Assembly (NCBI GenBank): GCA_030549175.1
Contig: JAUKUA010000004.1
Coordinates: 3,472,001-3,536,000 of the forward strand
Origin: Lasiosphaeris hirsuta
Lineage: Eukaryota; Ascomycota; Sordariomycetes; Sordariales; Lasiosphaeriaceae
Length of the DNA: 64,000 nucleotides
Direction: 5' to 3'
The notes under the pieces are model-generated. The model searched no databases and was not told the DNA's origin. It was given only the letters and a program-made list of their open reading frames with translations. Shown here in pieces: positions 22,215 to 33,926 of this stretch; within the stretch, counting starts at the first letter, position 1; every line of letters begins with the position of its first letter. The position numbers were made by a program, and so were the translations under genes.

Positions 22215-25200
22215 TCAAAGCCAGCCATGGACAACCTCCTTCTTAAAGATCCTGACACCCCACACATCATAGAAGTGAATGTTGTCAACCGTCTCAATCT
22301 TGGAGTCGTGAAGGTCCTCGTCATCGTCGCTATCGCTGCTGACATCCCAGCTCTCCAGTGGCGGCAGCACCGGAAACAAGTCGTTCCCGCCGCCAAGAGC
22401 GCCAGCCTTCTGCTTCCCCTTTGACTTTTTAGTCCTCTTCTCCTTCCTGGGGAACTCTGAGGGACGGATGAGCCGCTCCACCCGATCGTCATCGTCAACC
22501 GAAATCCACTCGAGCTTCAGGTGTGGGTGGTGGGAAAGGTTATCAATGAGGAAACGTTTTGTCTCACGCATAACCCAGACGCACGTGTCGTCATTACGGA
22601 GCTGTATGATGTGAAGAGCGCGCAAGCTGACGAGGCCAGCAAGGTGTTGCATGAAGGTGTGCTGCGGAGCTGCGTTAGCGCGCAACGTCAGTTGGCAGTA
22701 CGAACAGTGCTTACGATAACTCTTATTCCCATGCTGCATGCCAGCTCCTGAAGTTGCTTGCCACGCTTGCAAATGAGAAGAACCGTCTTATCACTAATGT
22801 CCCAACTGGTATCGGATTGGTTCTTGATCATAAGTCTCTTGAGAGTAGGCATGTGCTTCTTCAGCACGAGCCGGCGGATTTGGTCGATGGTCGTCGTTGT
22901 CTTCGGAGCAAAGCTTTCGGGCTTGTATTTGGCATCCCTCTCGAGAATGAAGAACTCGTGCAGCTCCTCGAGCTGGTTCACAAAGGTCAGGAAAGTTCCC
23001 GAGACATTGTCCGTGAAAATTTTGCGTAGCGGTAATGGCGATTCCTTGTTTTCCTTTTGCAACTGCAGCCAGATAGGCGCTTGCGACCCGACGTTGAGCA
23101 GAGTGATGCGGCGGAGTACGCGAAGATCAAGCGCCCGTGTCAGCACTGATGCCTTGACGGGAATGAGGTAGACACTGAACGATTGAAGCGCCAGGCCCCT
23201 TGTAGACCGTATGTAATCAATTATACTTTGGCTTTGGGAGTCGGCGGTTGCATTGGGGTACGATATCTGCTTTCTGACATCGGCCATCTCAGCCTTGATA
23301 GCGGCCATGGCCTTGTGGCCGTCTCGGATTTCCTGGCCGATCGCTTGAGCCCTCGTCGCAGTTTCCAAAATATGGTCGTAAGCGCGAGCATCGTCACTGG
23401 CACCTAGCTGCTGAAGTTCCTTGCACAAAGCGGCATTCCGTGACTCGAGCGTCGCGAGCTTTTCCACTAATGTCTGCAAATGCACACCTTGGGCGTCCGA
23501 GGTGGCGGTGGCTGGTCCGGGGTTGGCCGGCACTGGCGTGTCGTCGGATAGAGCAGGTGTGTTCGAGATGGGCGGCTCCACTGTCAGGATCGGCGCCGTC
23601 GGGATTGAGGTCGGAAACTCGTTCGCGGGGGTATCTTGAGGTTCAATCACGAGCTGCTCCTCCGGTTCTTCAATGTTGATGTCTTCGGGATCTGCATCCT
23701 GGTTTGCGTCCTTTACCCTGGAAGGCGCAGGCTCGCTGAATAGACTGACCGAAGGGCCACTCGACGAAGGTGCTGTTTCGGTGGCGACCGCAGGCTCCAG
23801 CTTCGGCTGGCTTGTGCTCGCATCTGAACTTGGCTCGCCCATCTTCTCTTTTTGCTTCTCGCTTTGGGATTTGACCTCTTCCGAGGCAACATACTTCCGA
23901 GCGGCATATTCGATAGTAGAGAGAATCTCCTGTTGAGAGGCTGTGAAATCCCCTGCGCCATTGAGGTCTTTCATGAGTTTCGCCGAGACGAGCTTGATGG
24001 CGTCGATGAAATCTCTGCCCGGGTTTGTACTTGACTCCTCTTTGACTTCTTTTTCCTTTTCGCGAGGCTTTTTCGGTGCCTTTTTGGCGATGTAGGACTC
24101 TACCTCGAAGATCCTACCCAGAACCGACTCCTGGGTTTTCCGCTCCTCTTGGGCGCGGAATGCTTTGGCAGGACCGCTCGCATCATCATTCCAGTGTGGC
24201 CCAGGGGGAGGGACCGGAACCACCTGGAACTCATCGTCTGGGTCCGAGTCCTCCGGGTCCATATCCGGCGGAGGCTTCCTGGCCTGCCAGGCGAGATGTT
24301 CTGAAAAGGAGAGCTTGAGTTTCTGGAGAGTACCAGCCGAATTTTTCACACACGTCTTAATCTCATTGACCAAATCAAGAGTATCCATATCGAGGACAGC
24401 GAGAGTCTTGAGCTTCCTGAAACCTGACAATGTCGACGGCTCGTTGGACAAGGGACTCTTCTTTGGCACCTTGGCTCTTGCTACCGGCTTAGGCAGAGAG
24501 GGCGGCGGCGCGCTCGAGTTGGGGACATAAAAGACCGACGGGGAGTTGAGCATCACCAAGGTTGGCTGTTGCGTCGGGGGAGGGGCGAGCCCTGGTAGAT
24601 GAGCTAGCGCAACGGATGACGACGACGCGATGGGCTGTGAGCTGTTGTAGGGGAGTGGGGGCGGAGCCTCGTACAGCGACGGGCCCACCTGTAGACGTAT
24701 ATGAACATGTGCGAGGCTATCGATCTGATGCAGTGCGTGGTAAACTGGCCGGCTCAGTTCAACCCGAATATTCCACCTTTGGGCGCGGAGATTAGCACTC
24801 GGCAGGAAGCCATGCAGCCCGCTCTACCCGACGCACATACCTAAAAGACTCGAGCGCCTTTGCCTTGCGCAGAGTCAATAGCAACAGCGTATTCATAAAC
24901 TTCCCACAGCTGACGTTGTAAAGGTACGGCTTATATGCCGATTCGGCTTTATCGCCCGCGCTGAGGGTGTCGAGTGAGAGATCTCTGAGATGCTTGGCGT
25001 AGTCGTAGTCGCTCGTGACAAAGGTGTCCAAACCCCCGGCCAAGCCATCTATAGGACAGTCGAAGGAGGGGTCATCTTCATCGGGGAAGACAATGTGGAA
25101 ATTGCGGTAGAGTTGGGCGGCGGCGAGTTCTCGGAAGTGTTTCGAGACCAGCGAGAGGCAGATGAGGTCGCCCTGTGAGCAATGGCTAAATATCTCCTTC

Positions 25201-25274
25201 TGAACCTCTCTGGGCAATTCCTCCAAGGAAAGAGAGAGCTCAGAGGGAGCCTCGACTGCAAGAGTGGAGGCCAT
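22215..25274 (-). CDS. F-box protein with long disordered/coiled-coil insert and leucine-rich C-terminal region
   Basis: Three exons, 24841-25274, 22715-24776 and 22215-22661, encode 980 residues. The N-terminus has an F-box at about residues 15-60 (SLEELPREVQKEIFSHCSQ, then LICLSLVSKHFRELA). F-box proteins usually bind Skp1 and deliver substrates to an SCF ubiquitin ligase. The middle is Pro/Glu/Lys-rich and disordered, with a coiled coil (LVEKLATLESRNAALCKELQ). The C-terminal third has leucine-rich helices and strands (LRVLRRITLLNVGSQAPIWL, LVSLRALHIIQLRND) that resemble the degenerate LRRs of fungal F-box proteins. It also has a Lys-rich stretch (KEKRTKKSKGKQKAG). Introns are 64 and 53 nt. 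In the second intron, the downstream of two AG acceptors was chosen because it keeps the frame and leaves room for the branch site. The substrate is unknown. Confidence 0.8.
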
Positions 25275-26890
25275 AGTTAGGCGGTGCGGAGAAGCGAAAG
25301 ACTTTGATGAAGTTATTTTGCGAACGTGCGAAGAGAGCGCCACTAATATAGGAACGGGTCGATGATGCGATAATAGGCGCGATGGGTTGCGCGCGGGACC
25401 TGAGAGCGATTTCGTCACCCGCAAGACAGCAAAGGCGCGTGGGTTGGGCAATAGGGGGATAACAGCAACGAGCAATGGGCGATGGTGGCGCCTGGTTTGC
25501 TTCTCGCGGTTCCTGTTCGCTTTTCTTGAGATGGCAAGCCGAGGAAAGGCGCGAAGTGTGCAACGTCCAACACGCACATGGATGGTCTGGGTCTTGGGCA
25601 AGCGCCTGGTGTCAGGAAAAGCCGGGGACGGGGGTTGTGGTTGCTAGCGCTGGCCACCACAGTGCGGGGGGTTGATCGGGCGAGGCTGAAATTTTGGATT
25701 TGGGGAAGGGGGTCCACTCGATTGGCCGTCTCACATACGTGCTTGATCAAGGTCGCAACTTTCAAACACTGTGGATGCCCGTGCGCTTTACAAAGTACAG
25801 TGGTCTGGGCACGAGGTCGGCCGTTGTCGGGTTGAACTTCTTGCTAATACAGAATATAATCTACTAAACTTGTGTGATATATGTGGAATTGTATCTCCCG
25901 GTAGGTGAGTATTAGCTGCTAAACATCAAGATATAGGTATACATGAGCATTCCCCGAGGAAGGCTAGAAGACAAAATGCGAAATCTAGTAGCCAATCAGG
26001 GGGGGGGCAAGACACACTGTGTAGTTGTACAACCACACAGCTTCATGTGAAGCAGGCTAAGCCGAAAATAAACCATACTGTTGTTACAGGGGCGGTTTGT
26101 ATCTATTCAACGGTTTCGTTACACCTTTTCTGTCTTTTTGTATAGAGCATCTTGCTTGTTGGACTGTTTTGCATCAGCAAAGTATGCCTCCTTCCAAGCG
26201 GGTATATATTTCTCAGCATCTCTAGACGAGCATGCGCAGAAGAACTTGATCAAGCAGAGTTTAGGGTCATTCCTTTCTCCATACAGATAGAACTAGGTGG
26301 GGGTGGAGACCCAGAGGCAGAGGGGCATCAGGAACCAACCAACTGCTGGACCTGCACAAGCCCTGCAGTGTGTTCTGCCTCAGTGGGTGCAAGACACGGA
26401 TTATCCCAGCTTTCCCATCCAGGCCAAAGGTCTCGAGATGTTTGGCATATCCTCAGCAGTCGCCCCCTACATTTCGGTTCTGGGCTTCATTGGCATATAT
26501 GATGCTACCCCATTCTTGGCCTGGCCCAGGAACTAATTAATTTGTAGGTACACACGTACTGCACCTTGGTGTAAGGTAGGTAGGTTGTCGGCCAAGCTGT
26601 GATTCACCACCCTTTTCTCCACCACACTACCCCTGCAAGGAGATGGCACGGCATTCATCGTGCCGTCCAGTGGACATATGTGTTGGGGCTTGCGACCAAC
26701 ACCCGCCACTCGCTCACTCCTGAGAGGCTCCTTTCATCAATCGGTTCCCGGCTGCGCCATTCCTGTGAGCAACGTGGATTGGATATATCTTGCAGTGTAC
26801 CGGATCACCCCAACCACAGACCCCTTTTTCCTCTTCTTTTCTCCTGCCTTCCGTCGACCACCACAATTGCTTCAATCAACACGTTCTGAA
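25275..26890. other. Divergent intergenic region between F-box and transglutaminase-like genes
   Basis: About 1.6 kb with no supported gene. Frames are open for some distance upstream of both start codons but have no extra family signature. The region contains two adjoining palindromes at 26017-26052, described separately. Confidence 0.55.
26017..26052. repeat. Two adjacent palindromic elements
   Basis: The first is a 24-bp near-perfect palindrome (arms CTGTGT.GTTGTA and TACAAC.ACACAG, one mismatched pair). The second is CTTCA-TG-TGAAG, immediately adjacent. They lie about 850 bp upstream of the transglutaminase-like start codon. Confidence 0.7.
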
Positions 26891-28870
26891 ATGGCCGAGG
26901 TGGAAGAGCAACAATTCACAACCCTAGCCGAGCGCATCGCCGCTCTGAACAGGCAAAAGAACTTCCAAGCCCCACCATCGACGATCGGCAAACGAGCCCC
27001 GCCCCCGCCCCCCGGCCCCATCCGTACCGTGACCGAGCCGGCGGGTCAGACACCGGCATACAATGCTGTCTCAGCCCAGAAGAGCCCCTCGATCCCTCCG
27101 CGTCCAGGAAGGGCTGCCGTTGATCAGGCACCCCCGCTTCCCCGCCGTAATACCGAGCAGGTGCCTGTAAGCGCGGAACTACAACTGCCTTCGGGTCGCA
27201 CGTTGGCGCCACCCCCTTTAGTATCACGGAATTCGCAACAGCAAGGCCAAGCACCTTCTGGCCTCCCTTCAAGACGTCCTTCGGGCCAGACAGTTCCCGG
27301 TCGGAGGAACTCAAATTCCTCAGACATTTCGTACATATCTACTGTCTCGAATCTGTCTCTAAGCGATAACCAGAGCACTACTACGAGGCGGCTGCCTCCG
27401 CCTCTTGAGCAAGCAAAGCTGCCTCCTCTCCCACCAACTCGCCGTGAACTTGAAGCGGCGAGAAGGGTCTCTGAGGACGAGGTGAAGTCACCCTCACTCC
27501 CGCCCAGGACATCGACAGCACGTGGTACGGACTCCCCAACCCCTTCACTTCCCCCTCGGCTTCCATCAAGACCAGCCAAATCGCCGACGGTTCCACAGGG
27601 CGAAGAACGGTCACCAGCCCTGCCAGTTCGCCGTCTTCCCCCGCCTCCGACGAACTACCAACCCCGGCCTGCTTTGGAGAACGGGTTCAATAGGGGTTCG
27701 CGGAATGATGCCCCGCCCCCGGTGCCCGTCACCTCTCGTCCGAGTGCCGCACAAATCGACGCCATTGCATCCAAGGCGGCAGCTACCCGCTCACTGTCTA
27801 CACCGAGCCCGGACAGTTGTCTCATATGCCGTGACTACTCGGGGCCCGACAGGGTAGCCGCCCAGTACCCCGTTTCCTCGCTGCCGCGTCAAGGCACCGT
27901 AGATTACCTCGCGCATGTGCTCTGTGACCCCTTCCCGTCACATACCGACAAGGCTCGCGCGATCTTTGCCTGGTGTCACCACAATATCGCTTACGACGTG
28001 GCCGGCTTCTTCGGCGGTTGTATCCCTCGGGGCCAGAGCCCCTCTGAGTCTATTTTCACCGGGAAGGCTGTATGCGAGGGCTACGCGCGTATTTATGAGG
28101 CCATCGCCCTGCGCGCTAGGCTCGAGTGTACCGTCGTCGGCGGCCACGGCAAGGGCTTTAGCTACAAGCCACTCGGGCCCGGCGAGCGCCCTCCTCCACC
28201 CAACCCCACAGGGCACGCGTGGAACGCGGTGCGCATCGATGGGGGGAAATGGAAGGTGATCGATCCCTGCTGGGGTGCCGGTGCGGTTTCGGGGAGCGAA
28301 TACATCAAGTGCTTCAAGCCGCAGCAGTTCTGGATGACCAACGAGCAGATTGGGGCCGGGCACTTCCCCTCCAACCCGGCACATTTCTTCCGCGAGGACG
28401 GCCGCATCCCTACCTGGGAAGAGTACATCCTTGGTGGTTGTGATGGCGAGCCTGCTATGTGGTATGGTCGGGGTACTGAGGAGGGCCTGAGCGAGTTCAC
28501 GTTTGAGCCGCGGGCCAAGCGCATCTCAGTCTGGGAGGGGTCTAAGGTCATCAGGTTTCAATTTTCGAAGCTGTGTGAGCACTGGACGCCCGAGAGGAAT
28601 GGGCCCGGCAAGCAGATGCTCTTCGTCATTAGCATTCATGGGGCGGGCGGGAATAAAGAAGATCTGGTCACACTAGATAACGACGGGTTTTGGTGGTGGG
28701 CGGATATTCGCGCAGCGGATCTTGGGAGACCGGGTCAGACCGTGTCCATGTTCGGGTTCGAAAAGATCGGTGATGTTGACGCGCGAGGTGTTACCAAGGA
28801 GGAGTGGTTGAGGAAGAAGGGACGGGTTGGGTACAACATGTGTGGGATAGCACTGTGGGAGTTAGTGTGA
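26891..28870 (+). CDS. Transglutaminase-like domain protein (cytokinesis Cyk3/kyphoscoliosis-peptidase-like)
   Basis: A single exon encodes 659 residues from ATG 26891 (MAEVEEQQFTTLAERIAALN). The frame stays open upstream to 26660, but that region has no conserved content. The N-terminal half is disordered and rich in proline motifs (RAPPPPPGPIRT, PSIPPRPGR, APPLPRRN) that suit SH3-domain partners. The C-terminal half has a transglutaminase-like fold. The Cys-His-Asp triad is intact by motif: Cys395 in GKAVCEGYARIYEA, His442 in TGHAWNAVRIDGG and Asp458 in WKVIDPCWGAG. Fungal relatives include Cyk3-type cytokinesis proteins, but those generally carry an SH3 domain that I do not see here, and some lack the catalytic cysteine. 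Enzymatic activity is therefore possible but unproven. A GTCLICR-type cysteine pair (CLIC) precedes the domain. Confidence 0.82.
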   Translation: MAEVEEQQFTTLAERIAALNRQKNFQAPPSTIGKRAPPPPPGPIRTVTEPAGQTPAYNAVSAQKSPSIPPRPGRAAVDQAPPLPRRNTEQVPVSAELQLPSGRTLAPPPLVSRNSQQQGQAPSGLPSRRPSGQTVPGRRNSNSSDISYISTVSNLSLSDNQSTTTRRLPPPLEQAKLPPLPPTRRELEAARRVSEDEVKSPSLPPRTSTARGTDSPTPSLPPRLPSRPAKSPTVPQGEERSPALPVRRLPPPPTNYQPRPALENGFNRGSRNDAPPPVPVTSRPSAAQIDAIASKAAATRSLSTPSPDSCLICRDYSGPDRVAAQYPVSSLPRQGTVDYLAHVLCDPFPSHTDKARAIFAWCHHNIAYDVAGFFGGCIPRGQSPSESIFTGKAVCEGYARIYEAIALRARLECTVVGGHGKGFSYKPLGPGERPPPPNPTGHAWNAVRIDGGKWKVIDPCWGAGAVSGSEYIKCFKPQQFWMTNEQIGAGHFPSNPAHFFREDGRIPTWEEYILGGCDGEPAMWYGRGTEEGLSEFTFEPRAKRISVWEGSKVIRFQFSKLCEHWTPERNGPGKQMLFVISIHGAGGNKEDLVTLDNDGFWWWADIRAADLGRPGQTVSMFGFEKIGDVDARGVTKEEWLRKKGRVGYNMCGIALWELV

Positions 28871-29016
28871 GTATGTTTATGTGTCTGTGGTTGCGACGAG
28901 GAAGATGCCATAGCATGATGCAAGCGGAAATGTCGTTCGTCTATTCTCTATCAGAGGAGGCTTATGCAGATAATGATAATACGGAGCCACGTTTTATCTT
29001 TCTGATCCCCAAACAT

Positions 29017-30128
29017 CTAAGAGAGGCATCTCACCATCAAGCTTTCTTCACTGTCACATCTCTTCGGCGCCGACCCCTTTAACACCCCGATATGCACCAC
29101 AAACCCAGAGTTCGCCCGCAAGCCCTCAAGAAGCATCTCATCCGGCATCCGCCAGGTCTCAAAAGCCCCCGAGAAACAAGCCAGCCAGGCCTCAAAAATC
29201 GCTGGATCCCGCAGCTGCTGCCCGACGATGCACACGCACGGCTCCGGGCCCGGGCCGGTCTCCCCAGCATGCATCGCCGCCTCGGACGTCCTCAGCCGGC
29301 AGATATCCACGCAAGTGGCGACAAAGGGCTCAATCAGCGCCTCGTTGTAGACGCAGTCGCAGGCGACGACGGCATCGAAGCTTTTGGCCGAGGATGACCC
29401 CGTCAGGGAGGGTGTCACTTCGTCGATCTCCCAGTCGAGGGGGGCAAAGTGGATCTGGCCCTGGCCTGTGAAGGGTGAGGGGAAAGGGGGGGAAAGCTTG
29501 GAGGGCTTGGAACGTGACCCCTTGGAGGCTTTCTTGGAGGCTGGGGGCTTGGCGTTCCCGGCGATGTTCTGCTCGACAAGCTTGGCTACGTAGCCCATGT
29601 CGGTGAGGACGTAGTGTGAGATGAGGGGGGCAAGGAGCAGGCCGACGAGGCCCGAGACGCCGCAGCCCAGCTCAATTACTACGGAGGATGGGGAGAGGAG
29701 GCCATGGGCGAGTAGCGGGTTGGCAGTGGTTATCCATTCGGCGAAAAGGGGGGTGATTTTCCAAACGACTTTTTGTCTCTCTTTAGTAAGGATTGTAATA
29801 TTAGCAGTTAGAGTGAGAACAAACCAGCTCCGGTCGTACCGCCGGTACGGTTAGATTTAAGAACACCGGGTGACTGGTAGATAGCTAAGTCCCGGTCACC
29901 AATGGTGAGCTCGAGGATTGTCGACTTCGGGTCAATGTACCCTAATGCGAGATGCGAGGGTATATTTTGTGAGAAGAGATCATAGGTCTCTAGTCACCCA
30001 GCGATGTTAGTGAAATGGCGTGTTTAAGCGGTAACAATGCCTCCTCGAGAGTGATGTTTTCAATGCCGACCTTCGTCAGGGGCTTGGATTGGGTCGTCAA
30101 GCATTCGCAAAATGCCCTCGAGCTTCAT
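29017..30128 (-). CDS. RKM5: RKM5-like ribosomal protein lysine methyltransferase
   Basis: Three exons, 30071-30128, 29825-29989 and 29017-29768, encode 324 residues, close to yeast Rkm5. Introns are 81 and 56 nt. The sequence shows QSPGVLKSNRTGGTTGAVVW, then WKITPLFAEW, SAM-binding motif VVIELGCGVSGLVGLLL, YVLTDMGYVAKLVEQNI, a Lys/Ser-rich insert, the acidic motif FDAVVACDCVYNEALIEPFV and a C-terminus with SGFVVHIGVL. These are seven-beta-strand methyltransferase features of the METTL21/Rkm5 group. In yeast, Rkm5 monomethylates ribosomal protein L1. The substrate here is inferred from family. Only 146 bp separate this 3' end from the transglutaminase-like gene, so the two convergent 3' UTRs may overlap. 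Confidence 0.85.
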
Positions 30129-31711
30129 GGTTGATCGAGGGAGGGACGCTTTCTCTGAGAGCTAATCGTGACTACTGGTCCAGCTACTGCAAACGCATTG
30201 AAAGACGCAAATGGACAGGCAGAGAGGTCTGGGCAATCCTCGGGCACGTAATCAAAATAATGCGGAGGCGATAGTGAAAAGTTAAAGTCGATTGTCTCGT
30301 TTTTCTCCTCTCTCGCTAGGCAACTTGAGGGGTAGGGGGATTACCTAGCAGTCTCAATCCTACGGCGGGAGGATTGCCTCGCTTCACATTGGGCCGCATC
30401 AATTATAATATATGAGAGGTTAAAACACCATCCGAGGTTGATGTATACAAAGGCAGACTTGTGAAGATGCCATAGCAATGACGGCGACACCGCTGCCCCG
30501 GATTGATCTTCGATACACACTGGAGTGGGGAGGGACATGCATGCGCATCTTAGACAACAAAGAGGCGGGGAACCACGACTTCCGTTTGGTGGCCTACTGA
30601 GTCCAGACACTCTCCTCAGTCTCAACCGGGGTGCCAAGAGAGGCCCAGCACTGGCCCTTCTCCGAAGGGGGAGGGAAAAGGCAACTATGGATTGCCAATG
30701 CTTGGGAGGGCTTGGAAGGTAGGGCAGGCATTCGGGGCTGAACTTTCGGAATTGAACCTCTTTGATCAACTGTGATAAATATGGAATCACGAGGGTCGCA
30801 TGCCAACGATGAACAAAGATGGCCGAGGCCGTGTCGCAACCAGTTGCCATTACCGCATCCGCAGCGATATGCGTTTCTATTGCCTCCCGGCCGAGACCGT
30901 TAAATGAACAGCCCGCTTGGCTGCCACCCACCAACAAGTGTGGGCGCTCGGTGAGGTGTGTGGCCTTCAAGGTGTGTGGACTTCATGTTTTGCTTGTTTT
31001 TATTTTATTTTATTACCGTGATCAAGCTCAGTTGGGTGAGAGGCGGTCGGACCGCCTTCTCCGAGCTGTATGTATGCGTTGTTGTTTGCGTCGTACTGCT
31101 GGACTGAGATGCTAGCCGGTTGGATGGCAGCGGCAGCGGGTCGTTGCAGTGATGAGGTAGTCGCAGCTTGGTCGATGCGTCGGGCCAGGCTGCCAGGGTC
31201 TTCAACGTGACCAGTGCCACATTTCTTGGACATTTCTTACGAGTGGAGCTGCCCAGACATTCAGACACCACTAGCCACTAACGTGCTATGCACTAGCCCC
31301 CAGACAGGGGTTAGACGGCAACCTGCCAAGCAAACTCGGGCAGGGAGCTGGAGCCAAGAAGCTTCCCCAAATCACTTCGCGTCGTTGAGATTTCTCGACC
31401 TGGACGCCTCCACCAACCCTCCCTCTCTCCCACCGCTTCCAAACAATTTCACTTCGATTCTCAAGCGCTAACCCCGTCCCATCATCGCCTTGGCCACTGA
31501 TCTTTTTGTAAACGGCCTTCCTGGATGAATTGACGGCTGCGGCATCTACACAGTCCTTGTTTCTGTCTCCTTTGCCACAAGCGATCGTCGTTGACGTGCA
31601 GCCTTCGCCTTCGACAGCAAATACCCTCCTGTTTGCGCCGCAGAGGACAACGCCCTTCCTAGCCCCATCCCCATCGCGATTTCAAGACGATAGCCATCAA
31701 AACTGCCCATC
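30129..31711. other. Divergent intergenic region between RKM5-like and FAA genes
   Basis: About 1.6 kb without a supported gene. The last 300 bp before 31712 are CT-rich and likely 5' UTR of the acyl-CoA synthetase gene. Other open frames are short and lack signatures. Confidence 0.55.
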
Positions 31712-33926
31712 ATGACTGCGAAACACACGGTTCTGGTGCCTCGGCTTTCCAACAGGCCACCCTTCACGCTCGAAGTGCCCGGCCAGGAGCCCGTCGAGGG
31801 TGAGACACCGGTCCGCCGCATCCCGGGCTCAATAAAGGAGCTGGTTTCCAAGCCTGCTGAGAATATCTCTACCGTCTACGAGCTGGTTCGTGTGAGCGTA
31901 GAAAAATATGGCAATGCGAAGTGTATGGGGTCCCGCAAACTGGTCAAGACGCACCAGGAGACCAAGAAGGTCAAGAAGATTGTAGATGGCGAGGAGCAAC
32001 TTGTCGATAAGAACTGGACCTTTTTCGAGCTCAGCGCCTATGAGTACATCACATTCAACGAGTACGAGCAGCTGACACTTCAGCTCGGAGCTGGTCTGCG
32101 CAAGCTGGGCCTGGAAAAAGACAGCCGCCTCCACATCTTCGCCGCGACAAGTCAAAACTGGCTATCCCTGTCTCATGGCGCCGCCTCGCAGAGCATTCCG
32201 ATCGTGACTGCCTACGACACCCTGGGCGAGGAGGGCTTGAAGCACTCGATGGTGGCCACCAAGGCCAAGGCCATCTTCCTGGACCCCCACCTGCTGCCGA
32301 CCTTGACGAACGTCCTCAAGGCCGCGACTGACGTTGAAGCTGTCATCTGGAACAACCAGCACAAGCTCAACCAGGACCATGCCGATAAGCTCAAGGCTGC
32401 CTACCCGCACATCACCATCCTTAGCTACGAAGAGCTGCGGAAACTGGGCGAGGACAACCCGGTCGAGCCGGTTCCTCCGAAACCCGAGGATCTATGCTGC
32501 ATCATGTACACCTCGGGATCGACGGGAACTCCCAAGGGTGTGCCATTGAAGCACAAGGCCGTTGTTGCGGCAGGTATGTGATTGCGCGCCGTCTGACGTC
32601 AGATTTCTGCAGGTTACTGATACCCCTGTTTGTAGTTGCTGGTGTCAGTGTTATCGTTCAGCCTTTTATTGGGCCTGGCGATGGCGTCTTGACTTATTTG
32701 CCACTGGCTCACATCCTCGAATACGTTTTTGAGAACGCGTCGCTCCACTGGGGTTCCACCATGGGATACGGCAATCCCAAGACCTTGTCCGACAGCTCCG
32801 TCCGTAACTGCTTGGGCGACATCAAGGAGTTCAAGCCGGCTGTCCTCGTCGGCGTCCCTGCCGTCTGGGAGTCTGTCAAGAAGGGCATCATTGCCAAGGT
32901 CAATGCCGGTAGCCCGGTTGTGCGCGGGCTCTTCTGGGGAGCGTTGGCACTCAAGGAGCGCTTGCTGGCTGCGGGTATCCCGGGAAGCGGTATTCTTGAT
33001 GCCATCGTGTTCAAGAAGATCAAGGAAGCCACCGGTGGCCGTATGAAGCTATGCATGAACGGCGGCGGCCCTGTTGCTAAGGACACGCAGAAGTTCATCA
33101 GCATGGCTATCTGCCCTATGATCATTGGCTACGGTCTCACCGAAACCGCTGCCATGGGTACTCTTCAAAACCCGCTTGAGTGGACTTCCGAGTCTATTGG
33201 AGCTATGCCGGCCTCCGTCGAAGCCAAACTCGTTGACTTTGCCGAGGCAGGGTACTTCGCGACCAACAAGCCGAACCCGCAAGGTGAGATCTGGCTCCGT
33301 GGTCCAACCGTCTTGGAGGGTTACTACGAGAACCCCAAGGAAACAGCCGAAGCTGTGACCGAGGACGGCTGGTTCAAGACCGGTGATGTCGGCGAGTGGG
33401 ATAAGAACGGCCATCTCAAGATTATTGACCGCAAGAAAAATCTGATCAAGACGCTCAACGGTGAGTATATTGCGCTCGAGAAGCTCGAGTCTATCTACCG
33501 GTCGGCCCCCATTGTGGCCAACATCTGCGTGTATGCCGATGACTCGAAGGCAAAGCCCATCGCCATCATCGTCCCCGCTGAGCCCCATCTCAAGAAGATT
33601 GCCGAGACGCTTGGCATTGGTGGCGAGAGCCTCGAGGAGCTAGTGCACGACAAGAAGCTTCAGGCTGCTGTGCTCAAGGAGCTTCAAGATGCTGGTCGTG
33701 CTGGTGGATTGTCGGGTATCGAGATTATTGAGGGTGTTGTTGTGTCAGACGAGGAGTGGACACCGCAGAACGTAAGACTGGACCCCCTTTTCCCACCTAT
33801 CAGTATGACATCAGAGCTAACGCATTCCGGCAGAGCTTGGTGACAGCCGCGCAAAAGCTGAACCGCAAGGGCATCCTCAGCAAGTTCAAGAAGGAGGTGA
33901 CCGAGGCGTACAGCTCTTCGGGCTAA
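31712..33926 (+). CDS. FAA1: Long-chain fatty-acid-CoA ligase (acyl-CoA synthetase, Faa1/Faa4 type)
   Basis: Three exons, 31712-32573, 32636-33771 and 33834-33926, with two 62-nt introns, encode 696 residues, matching the roughly 700 of Faa1/Faa4. The enzyme activates long-chain fatty acids to acyl-CoA via an acyl-AMP intermediate, for lipid synthesis and beta-oxidation. Motifs: P-loop YTSGSTGTPKGVP, IGYGLTETAAMG, and the fatty-acyl-CoA-synthetase signature DGWFKTGDVGEWDKNGHLKI with IDRKKNLIKTLNGEYI. The C-terminus ends LNRKGILSKFKKEVTEAY, including the catalytic-lysine neighbourhood. There is no PTS1 tripeptide (ends SSG), so a cytosolic or lipid-droplet/ER form is more likely than a peroxisomal one. 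Which yeast paralogue it matches cannot be decided from one copy. Confidence 0.95.
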
